The translations under genes were made by a program, and so were the position numbers. Below, piece by piece: positions 43,641 through 50,792 of a stretch of 64,000 bases of DNA (position 1 is its first letter; the number at the start of each line of letters is the position of its first letter). The notes beneath the pieces were generated by a model that worked only from the letters and a program-made list of their open reading frames with translations, ran no database searches and was not told where the DNA came from. Location of the stretch: positions 2,914,001-2,978,000 of the forward strand of contig NZ_CP133671.1 of NCBI RefSeq assembly GCF_031326345.1. Direction: 5' to 3'. This stretch comes from Aureispira sp. CCB-E. Lineage in GTDB: Bacteria > Bacteroidota > Bacteroidia > Chitinophagales > Saprospiraceae.

Positions 43641-44753
43641 ATGCATCTTCAAGAATTAACACTAAGTAATTTTAAAAATTACGATAATCAAGTATTGCAA
43701 CTCTCTACAAAGCTCAATTGCTTTGTAGGAGAGAATGGTATGGGAAAAACGAACCTTTTGGATGCCATTCATTATTTGTGTATGTGCAAAAGTCACTTTA
43801 GCTTGCCAGATCGTCAGGTTGTTCGACATGGAGAAGACTTTTTTAGGATAGAAGGATATTTAGAGCGAGGAGAAAAACGAGAACAAGTGGTTTGTAAGTA
43901 TGCGCCCAAAATCAAAAAAGTGATGGAGCGAAATAAAGTCACTTACAAACGTTTGGCAGATCACATTGGCTTGTTTCCGATGATTATGATTACGCCTGAC
44001 GATACCTTGTTGATAACAGAAGGAAGTGAGAATCGCCGCCAGTTTGTGGATGTATTGTTAGTACAATTGGATGCGAATTATCTCAATCATTTGATGGTTT
44101 ATAATAAAGTCTTGCAACAACGAAATGCTTTTCTCAAAAGTTTTAAGCATCCTTTGGACGTTAATTTTGAATTGTTGGAAATCTACAACCAACAACTGCT
44201 TATTCCTGCCAATTATATTTATCAGGAACGTCAAAAAATTATTGCTAAGTTAAAGCCTATTTTTCAAACTTATTACAAAATCATATCGGGGGATAAAGAG
44301 CAAGTAGATTTGAGTTATCACTCGCAATTGTCAGAACAAAAATTAGAACGTTTGTTTGCTGAAAGTCAAGAAAAGGATACTTGGTTGCAACGAACAACAA
44401 AGGGTATACACAAGGATGATTTAAAATTATTAATTAATGATTATCCTGTAAAAAAGTTTGCTTCACAAGGTCAATTAAAATCTTATTTGCTGGCTTTAAA
44501 GTTGGCGCAATATGAGTTGCTGCGCCAAGAATCTGATGTTGCGCCGTTGGTTTTGTTAGATGATATTTTTGACAAACTAGACAAAAAGCGAGTGCAACAA
44601 TTGTTGGAACTGCTTTTGGAGCGTGATTTTGGACAAATATTTATCACAGATACACACGAAAATAGAATCGCAAAGATTGTCACTGGATTGGGAACCGATT
44701 TTAAACAATTTCATGTTTCTAATGGCATGGCTTCTGAAATGGTGCGCTTGTAA
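43641..44753 (+). CDS. recF: DNA replication and repair protein RecF
   Basis: RecF is an ABC-type ATPase that loads RecA at gapped DNA with RecO and RecR. Walker A GENGMGKT is at residues 30-37 (LNCFVGENGMGKTNLLDAI). The family motif FRIEGYLERGEKREQVV is present, and the C-terminal Walker B is PLVLLDDIFDKLDKKRVQQLLELL. The 370-residue length is normal. It lies 20 bp after the permease stop and 25 bp before the TPR gene, well inside one transcription unit. It is not next to dnaA or dnaN, unlike many bacteria. Confidence 0.94.
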   Translation: MHLQELTLSNFKNYDNQVLQLSTKLNCFVGENGMGKTNLLDAIHYLCMCKSHFSLPDRQVVRHGEDFFRIEGYLERGEKREQVVCKYAPKIKKVMERNKVTYKRLADHIGLFPMIMITPDDTLLITEGSENRRQFVDVLLVQLDANYLNHLMVYNKVLQQRNAFLKSFKHPLDVNFELLEIYNQQLLIPANYIYQERQKIIAKLKPIFQTYYKIISGDKEQVDLSYHSQLSEQKLERLFAESQEKDTWLQRTTKGIHKDDLKLLINDYPVKKFASQGQLKSYLLALKLAQYELLRQESDVAPLVLLDDIFDKLDKKRVQQLLELLLERDFGQIFITDTHENRIAKIVTGLGTDFKQFHVSNGMASEMVRL

Positions 44754-44778
44754 TTTTTTATCTATAAAATCCTATACC

Positions 44779-45789
44779 ATGAAATCAATTATGTTATTCT
44801 TCCTACTTTTGGGAATGTTCTCTACGACTGTTGCTCAAACGCCTGAGTATTATTACGAGAAGGGAATTGAAGTAGCAACATCTGAACAATATGAAAAAGC
44901 ACTTCAGTTTTTTAAACGAGCGATAGAATTAAAGCCTAATTATTGGCAAGCCTATTTTTCGAAAGGTTCTGTAAAGTTCAGGCAGAACGAATATGAAGCT
45001 GCTGTTGCAGCTTATGACAAGGCTATTCAAATAAAAAACAATGCACCTGAAATTTATTATGAACGAGGACGGGCTAAAGTAGAATTAAAGCAATATGAGT
45101 CTGCCTTGATGGACTATAATAAGGTGATTGAATTAGATAGGAATTATCAGTATATTTATAATGCTAGAGCAGTTTGTAAAAAATATTTGGATGATTTGGA
45201 AGGGGCAATTCGAGATTATAATAGTGCTATAAAGCAAGATCCCACGAATTACATAACTATTTATAATCGCGCTGTAATGAAACAATTATTAGAAAACTAT
45301 ACAGCTGCTGTTAAGGATTTTGATATTGTAATAAAGCTAAAACCTGATGATTTTTATTCTTATATTCATAGAGGGAACTTAAACAGAAAATTAGGGCAGT
45401 ACGCTGAGGCTTTTGACGATTTGAATAAAGCAATCAAATTAAATCCTGAGTCGTGGTATGGATATAATAATAGAGGCATGGTCAAAGATGCTATTGGAGA
45501 TTACGAAGGAGCTATAGAAGATTTTAATAGTGCTATAAAGTTGGATTTGAGGCAGCCTTATCCTTATAATAACCGTGGTTACGCTTATTATCACTTAAAA
45601 AACTATGAAACAGCCTTGAGAGATTGCACGTATTCTTTGGAGCTAGATGCCAATAACTCTTATGCTTATTATTATCGAGGATTAATTTTAAACGCATTGA
45701 ACCGAACAGAAGAAGCTTGCCAAGATTTTCACAAGGCAGAAGAATTGGGGTATCCCAAAATGGGAGCAGAGTTGGAGGCTTGTCGTTAA
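44779..45789 (+). CDS. Exported TPR protein
   Basis: About 336 residues from ATG 44779, which gives the signal peptide MKSIMLFFLLLGMFSTTVAQ; the longer reading frame overlaps recF and is not supported. The rest is eight or so consecutive tetratricopeptide repeats with the consensus A.Y..RG.....G.Y..A..D...AI.L (for example YEKGIEVATSEQYEKALQFFKRAIEL; YSYIHRGNLNRKLGQYAEAFDDLNKAIKL). It is a periplasmic protein-protein interaction scaffold. It lies between recF and the LRR-BRCT gene with short spacers (25 and 16 bp). Confidence 0.85.
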   Translation: MKSIMLFFLLLGMFSTTVAQTPEYYYEKGIEVATSEQYEKALQFFKRAIELKPNYWQAYFSKGSVKFRQNEYEAAVAAYDKAIQIKNNAPEIYYERGRAKVELKQYESALMDYNKVIELDRNYQYIYNARAVCKKYLDDLEGAIRDYNSAIKQDPTNYITIYNRAVMKQLLENYTAAVKDFDIVIKLKPDDFYSYIHRGNLNRKLGQYAEAFDDLNKAIKLNPESWYGYNNRGMVKDAIGDYEGAIEDFNSAIKLDLRQPYPYNNRGYAYYHLKNYETALRDCTYSLELDANNSYAYYYRGLILNALNRTEEACQDFHKAEELGYPKMGAELEACR

Positions 45790-45805
45790 AACAAAAATAG
45801 GAAGG

Positions 45806-48046
45806 ATGGAGTACGCTTATAAAATATTAGATTTATTAGCAACCGCAGAAGTAGAAAATATAGAGCTGGCTTATCAACTGTTGCAACCTTACGTGAGCGA
45901 AGATGCTTTGACAGAGATTTATTTAATGTACTTTGTCACAGATGACGAAACCTTGCGCCAAGAACTTCGTGGTTTGTTAGAAATCTATGCTCCTAAGCAA
46001 TTTTTTGACTTTTCAAGTCCTTCTAATCATTTGCAAGGGCGTTCGGTATGGTCTCCTAATTATATGTTTAGAGGCAACCTAAATCCATACATCGAAACAG
46101 GGGTTTTAGAGGCTAAAAAAGTACTGTACTTTTTTGAACACTTACTTCCTATTGAAGAAATGCACCCTAGTATCAAAGGCTTATTTTTGGAGCATGGAAC
46201 CCACCAACAAATCGAAAAGGCAATTGAAGCGTCTAAAAAGAAAAATATTTTGATCTTAAATGCGTGCAATTTAACCAAAATCCCTTCCATTGTTTTGACT
46301 TTTAAAGGTTTGAGGCGTTTGGAATTGCTGCAAAACTATATAGAGGAACTTCCTGAGCATTTCTTTGAGCGTTTACCAAGTTTGACAACCTTGCTGTTGA
46401 AAAACAACCAATTAAAGACCTTGCCCAAAGGGGTGAATCATTTGCAAAAACTTCAATTGCTGGATATAAGTGATAATGAATTGGAAGCATTACCAAACGA
46501 AATTGGAGCCCTAACGCATTTGCAGACATTAAATGTCAAGAACAATCGTTTAAAAGAATTGCCAATCTCATTGGCCAATTGCCAGCAGTTGGAAAATTTG
46601 TATTTGCGTGGGAATAAGTTCAACCACATTCCTAAAATTATTTTGCATTTTAACCTAAAACAAGTCTCAGGAATTAAAGGCTTTGACCGAGCAAAAACGA
46701 GTACTGAATTTTTGAAATTTTTGCAAGCTCTACACAAGAGTTCTTTATCTATGGTCGATAAAGAAAAACAGTTTCATTTGTTTACAGATCATAAAAAAGA
46801 AATTAAAGAAAATTTAGGGATTAAAGATTTATTGGCTTGTTTAAGTTTTCAAAATGAGGTGGTAAGAAGTAGAGCGCTGGGATATTTGTTAAATTGGCCA
46901 GGAAGTACGTTGGTTGAAAATCCAATTAAGCAGGGAGACGAAGTATTACTGATTGGGGATACGAATTTAAAGAAAAAAACAATTAAAACACGCCTAAAAA
47001 AAAGTGGAATTGCTTATACAACACAATTAACGCCATCAACAACACATGTTGTTTTGGGAATAAAGCCTAAAAATTTTGAGTGGGTTGAAAATCAAAAGAT
47101 TACTTTTTTGACAGAGCAAGATTTAAATCAGTTTTTAAATCGAGAAGACACGCCTTATCTGTTGGAAAAAGAAGCGGATACGGCTCTGAACAAAGAAAAT
47201 GTCAAACGACTGTTGTTGAGTAAAGACGAGGGAAGCATCGAATTAGGGGTAGAGTTGTTAAAAACAGGTGGTGTTCCTAGAGACTTGATGACGGAACTGT
47301 TTTTTGTTGCTAAAACTGTCACGAATAAAAAAATCCGAGAACAGGCTAAAAAGATGCTCAAAGTTAATGGTTCTGCTACTGTACAAAAGGCATTGGCAGA
47401 CCGTTCAAAGCTAGTTTCTACGGCACACAATGCAGAAAAAAATGTGCGCAAGAATTTAATCAAATTAGCAAAATTGAGCACTGAAATTAACTGGACTAGA
47501 ATGGGTTGGTACTTGTATCAGAATTTTGGAAATGGTTTGCGATATACCTTTGACTACGAACCACAAGGTAGCGCCTTGCGTTATGAAATTATTCGGAAAT
47601 TAACTCAAGATAATAGCTTGAATTTTTACCAAGCATACGCTTCTTACATGCCCCTTTACGATTATTTTGGCTATGCTTATTATGAAAAAACAGAATTCCC
47701 AATTGAGATTTTGGAACAAACGAACTTGAAAAAACTAAATTGCGCAGGTTGTCGAATAGGAAGTATTCCTGAAGAAATTGCTCAATTAAAAGCACTAGAA
47801 GTACTAGACTTGAGTGCTAATTTTTTGAAGGAACTACCAAAGAGTTTTAGTGAGTTGAAAGCGTTGAGGGTCGTTGATTTGAGTGATAATGAATTGGTCG
47901 AATTTCCTATGGTGTTGTTAGAAATGCCTTGGTTAGAAAAAATTGTCTTGTCCAAAAACCGAAAAGGCCCAGAAGAATTTCCATTGCAATTACCACCAAC
48001 ACTAAAAGATAAGTTGAAACACACTCAAGTTGTGGGCATAGAATAA
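45806..48046 (+). CDS. LRR protein with internal BRCT-like domain
   Basis: A 746-residue cytoplasmic protein without signal peptide. Residues 1-140 form a helical domain of unknown type. A first LRR block (about 150-300) has the pattern LxLLQNYIEELPEHFFERLPSL. Residues about 375-450 match the BRCT shape: KQGDEVLLIGDTNLKKKTIKTRL, KKSGIAYTTQLTPSTTHVVLG and KITFLTEQDLNQFLN. That is a strand, glycine turn, helix, strand pattern typical of BRCT, which usually binds DNA ends or phosphopeptides. A helical, HEAT-like stretch (450-570) and a second LRR block (about 635-725) follow. It starts 16 bp after the TPR gene, downstream of recF. The BRCT call is inferred from pattern. Confidence 0.7.
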   Translation: MEYAYKILDLLATAEVENIELAYQLLQPYVSEDALTEIYLMYFVTDDETLRQELRGLLEIYAPKQFFDFSSPSNHLQGRSVWSPNYMFRGNLNPYIETGVLEAKKVLYFFEHLLPIEEMHPSIKGLFLEHGTHQQIEKAIEASKKKNILILNACNLTKIPSIVLTFKGLRRLELLQNYIEELPEHFFERLPSLTTLLLKNNQLKTLPKGVNHLQKLQLLDISDNELEALPNEIGALTHLQTLNVKNNRLKELPISLANCQQLENLYLRGNKFNHIPKIILHFNLKQVSGIKGFDRAKTSTEFLKFLQALHKSSLSMVDKEKQFHLFTDHKKEIKENLGIKDLLACLSFQNEVVRSRALGYLLNWPGSTLVENPIKQGDEVLLIGDTNLKKKTIKTRLKKSGIAYTTQLTPSTTHVVLGIKPKNFEWVENQKITFLTEQDLNQFLNREDTPYLLEKEADTALNKENVKRLLLSKDEGSIELGVELLKTGGVPRDLMTELFFVAKTVTNKKIREQAKKMLKVNGSATVQKALADRSKLVSTAHNAEKNVRKNLIKLAKLSTEINWTRMGWYLYQNFGNGLRYTFDYEPQGSALRYEIIRKLTQDNSLNFYQAYASYMPLYDYFGYAYYEKTEFPIEILEQTNLKKLNCAGCRIGSIPEEIAQLKALEVLDLSANFLKELPKSFSELKALRVVDLSDNELVEFPMVLLEMPWLEKIVLSKNRKGPEEFPLQLPPTLKDKLKHTQVVGIE

Positions 48047-48084
48047 AAAATCGATTGAGAATAATATAGGTGAGAATGAGCCTT

Positions 48085-48114
48085 GTTTCCTTTAGATATA
48101 CAACTAAAGGAAAC
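48085..48114. terminator. Hairpin between convergent genes
   Basis: A perfect 11-bp stem, GTTTCCTTTAG (48085-48095) and CTAAAGGAAAC (48104-48114), with an 8-nt loop. It is between the stops of the LRR-BRCT gene and the beta-lactamase-like gene. There is no T tract on either side, so efficiency is uncertain. Confidence 0.55.
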
Positions 48115-48143
48115 CGATAGGCATCAATTGGTTACAGTAGGTC

Positions 48144-49211
48144 TTATTTTTGTGATTGTTTTGCTAGTGTTTTCATGAGTTCAAAAACGATGGTATCTAT
48201 ATTTCCTGTCTTGGGATGAAAGGCGGAAACATTGGATAAGAGTACAACTCCTTTCTGATTTGAAACATCAATAGCCATAGATGAAGTATAACCGCCTGTT
48301 CCTCCATTGTGCCAGTGCAGTTGGTGACCAGATTTGGTATGGATAATGTGCCAACCTAAGGCAAGATCCATCTGTTTATTGATGTTTTTGGTTTTGGTTT
48401 GTTGTAATTGAAAAACAGGGTTGGTCGCATCAAAATTAGCAATAATAAACTTGGATAAATCTTGGACTGAAGAGAGCACATTGCCAGCAGGAGCTAGAAC
48501 TTCTAACTCCCAATTAATAGTCACTTTTCCAGCAGGGTCCAAGCCTCTGACGAGTTGTTCTTGAACAAGACTTTGACGCGTTGTAGATTGGGTCATTTTT
48601 AGAGGTGTAAAAATAATCTCTTGTAGCAGCTCTTCATAGCTTTGATTGTTTTTTTTTGCAATAGCATATCCGAGTAGACCTGCTCCTAAATTGGAATAAT
48701 CATACCGTTCGCCAACGGCAGTTTTGAGACTCAATTGTTGGGTGCAATATTCTTTTAATTTCGCTTCATCATATCCTTTGTAGGGATTGTCAGGATTGTT
48801 CACCATCATCGAAAATATATTATCAGGCAGTCGAGGCAATCCAGAGGTATGATTGGAAAGTGATTCTAATGTAATTTTAGGATTGCCCTTTAACCTAAAA
48901 GGCAATGATTTTTTGACCAATTCTTTTAACTGCATTTTTTTGTTCACGACTTGATGTGCCAAAAGGGTAGAGGTAAAAACTTTGGTAATAGAACCAATTT
49001 CAAATACGGCTGTGTTGTTTTTTTTGGCTTCAAATATGCTGTCTTTTTTGATAAATCCATAATAAGAAACTTGATCTCCCTCGATGATGGCAATAGCAAC
49101 TTCCGTATATTCAGGAAAGGCTTTGCCGTATTTTTGAATTAGTTCGGGAGGCGTTTGGGCATGGTTGAACTCTATTGCAAATAGGGATAATATAAAAATA
49201 ATACGTTTCAT
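48144..49211 (-). CDS. Serine beta-lactamase-like hydrolase (class C/PBP-type)
   Basis: A 355-residue exported protein with signal peptide MKRIIFILSLFAIEFNHAQ. The active-site SxxK is S74-I-T-K77 (FEIGSITKVFTSTLL). The YSN motif is in RYDYSNLGAGLLGYA and the third motif is HNGGTGGYTS (HxG instead of KTG). These match the beta-lactamase/D-alanyl-carboxypeptidase-like superfamily. Many members are esterases or peptidases, so beta-lactam resistance cannot be claimed from sequence alone. It is divergent from the tetR gene. Confidence 0.88.
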   Translation of the reverse strand: MKRIIFILSLFAIEFNHAQTPPELIQKYGKAFPEYTEVAIAIIEGDQVSYYGFIKKDSIFEAKKNNTAVFEIGSITKVFTSTLLAHQVVNKKMQLKELVKKSLPFRLKGNPKITLESLSNHTSGLPRLPDNIFSMMVNNPDNPYKGYDEAKLKEYCTQQLSLKTAVGERYDYSNLGAGLLGYAIAKKNNQSYEELLQEIIFTPLKMTQSTTRQSLVQEQLVRGLDPAGKVTINWELEVLAPAGNVLSSVQDLSKFIIANFDATNPVFQLQQTKTKNINKQMDLALGWHIIHTKSGHQLHWHNGGTGGYTSSMAIDVSNQKGVVLLSNVSAFHPKTGNIDTIVFELMKTLAKQSQK

Positions 49212-49411
49212 AATTAAGAGTGATTAAGTGAGATAGTATTTTGTCAAGTATATTTCTATCTTTTTGGTTCAAATTGGGGAATAGGAACCGACAAAAGTTG
49301 TGTTTTCTTAGATGAATCTTTAAGAAGGGGCAGCGAAACAGAAGGAATAAAGGTTTTAAAAAAGAATAGCAGCAATAGTTTTACCCTATAATTATATTGA
49401 AAATGCTATTT

Positions 49412-49446
49412 AGGCAACAGAAATTTACTTTTTGTTGCCTTTTTTA
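49412..49446 (+). terminator. Plus-strand terminator-like hairpin
   Basis: AGGCAACA (49412-49419) pairs with TGTTGCCT (49433-49440), followed by six T's and ATT. It is well formed, yet it sits between two divergent genes, where no plus-strand gene ends nearby. Confidence 0.65.
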
Positions 49447-49488
49447 TTGTAACGATTACTAGCGATAGTTGCTACTTTATGATATGCA

Positions 49489-49551
49489 TTCAAACGAACG
49501 TTTGGTAGAAAATTGCCTTTAAATTTGGTTTTCAAACGAACGTTTGGTAGA
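49489..49551 (+). promoter_or_regulatory. Two TetR-type operator repeats upstream of tetR
   Basis: The sequence TTCAAACGAACGTTTGGTAG occurs twice, at 49489-49508 and 49531-49550, 42 bp apart. That is four helical turns, so both sites face the same side of the DNA. The core CGAACGTTTG is a near-palindrome (perfect form CAAACGTTTG). A -7-like TAAATTTG (49520-49527) lies between them, and the tetR ATG is 24 bp after the second site, as expected for autorepression. Confidence 0.75.
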
Positions 49552-49574
49552 TTTGGCTAAAACAAAGAAATACT

Positions 49575-50135
49575 ATGCCAGTTCAAAAGACAACAAAAGA
49601 TGAAATTATTGCAAAGTCTATAGAGGTGTTCCGAAAGCAGGGATACCACAAAACGTCTATGAGTGATTTGGCAGCGGCTTGCGGTTTGCAAAAGGGGAGT
49701 TTTTATTATCATTTTAAGAGCAAAGAAGAGTTGATGCAAGCTGTATTGCAAATGGTACATTCTTATTATAATAAAAAAGTATTTTCGATCGCTTACGAGA
49801 AGGACTTATCAGCAGAGGAGCGATTTATAAAATTATTCAAAAAACAAGAGCCAATTATTACACAAGACTTAGCAGGTTGTTTATTTGGGAATATGACCCT
49901 AGAGAGTATTAGTAATAAAATGGAGTTTAAAAATTTTTTGAAAGGCTTTTTCTCCGATTGGATTGCCACATTTCAACATTTGTATCAAGAAAATCATGAG
50001 GAAGAAACTGCCTTGGAGCTCGCAAAGCAGAGTGTGATGGAAATAGAAGGTGCCTTGATGATGATGCGCTTATATGACGATAAGGAGTTGTTAAAGTCTG
50101 CTTGTTTGCGAGTCCTAGATCGATTGAAAAAATAG
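49575..50135 (+). CDS. TetR/AcrR family transcriptional regulator
   Basis: A 186-residue regulator. The N-terminal helix-turn-helix spans about residues 8-52 (DEIIAKSIEVFRKQGYHKTSMSDLAAACGLQKGSFYYHFKSKEELM), which is the TetR signature. A ligand-binding helical domain follows. Two identical operator-like sites lie in its own promoter, and a related site lies at 50298-50312 upstream of the beta-oxidation genes. By analogy with FadR/FabR-type TetR proteins the ligand may be an acyl-CoA. The regulatory connection is inferred from these sites; the ligand is not shown. Confidence 0.9.
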   Translation: MPVQKTTKDEIIAKSIEVFRKQGYHKTSMSDLAAACGLQKGSFYYHFKSKEELMQAVLQMVHSYYNKKVFSIAYEKDLSAEERFIKLFKKQEPIITQDLAGCLFGNMTLESISNKMEFKNFLKGFFSDWIATFQHLYQENHEEETALELAKQSVMEIEGALMMMRLYDDKELLKSACLRVLDRLKK

Positions 50136-50297
50136 CCACGAAAGGGCTTAAATGTTTGTTAGATAAGATGCTGTTTAGATGAACAATTGCTGGTCTTTAT
50201 TGTCTTTAATGGTGTAACACATAGAATAAGGCTTTTGTAAAAAAAAGAGAGTTTTAAGATAAAAAAAAGACTTGTTTCTTTTTTTGAAAATGAATCG

Positions 50298-50312
50298 AAC
50301 AAACGTTTGATA
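50298..50312 (+). promoter_or_regulatory. Third TetR-type operator, before the beta-oxidation genes
   Basis: AACAAACGTTTGATA matches the autoregulatory sites (AACGAACGTTTGGTA at 49493-49507 and 49535-49549) at 13 of 15 positions, and its core CAAACGTTTG is a perfect palindrome. It lies 480 bp before the ATG of the next gene, with a palindromic repeat in between. The rest of the 657-bp gap shows no other signal. Confidence 0.6.
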
Positions 50313-50614
50313 AGGTTATAAATTATTGTAATATTAAATAATATTAAAAAGAAAGAAGTTTATTGAATTGTTGTGTAATATGTATTAATTTGAAGACTCG
50401 AGAAGACAGTAGAAATGAATCATAATCATTTCCCCGAATCTTCCAATTAGTATATTTTAATTAACAGCTAATTTTACATAGGATGCTTTTTTGATGAGAC
50501 ACCCAAAGAAGCAATGAATAGAACGCCATATTGCTACAATATTACAAGTACGGGCAAGTATCTAATTTATTTAGATAAGTAGGGCGTTAATTCAATGAAC
50601 TATTATTATTTCAA

Positions 50615-50754
50615 TAGTTCGTTGAAAAACTTTATTAGTTTGATAATTAACAAGTTATAATTTTATTGCATTTTGCGTTAAAAATTTGATTATCAAACTA
50701 ATATAAGTGTGCTTTTTTGTCTTTTTGGTAAAAAAGTAAAAAATCAACGAACTA
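50615..50754. repeat. Palindromic element family 1, 140-bp copy
   Basis: Bounded by TAGTTCGTTGA (50615-50625) and TCAACGAACTA (50744-50754), perfect inverted repeats. The inner inverted pair TAGTTTGATAATTAA/TTTGATTATCAAACTA and the A/T runs before the right end are conserved, while the C/G-rich segment of other copies is missing. It ends 38 bp before the ATG of the next gene. Confidence 0.75.
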
Positions 50755-50792
50755 CTAATTATTTAACACCATTCTAAAATTATTAAACAAGG

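Noticed and set aside
44623-44778. TPR gene starting inside recF
   Set aside because: That start overlaps the RecF C-terminus, whereas ATG 44779 gives a signal peptide and TPRs.
48144-49211. Antibiotic-resistance beta-lactamase
   Set aside because: The SxxK and YSN motifs fit the wide superfamily, but the third motif is HxG and many such proteins are esterases or peptidases.
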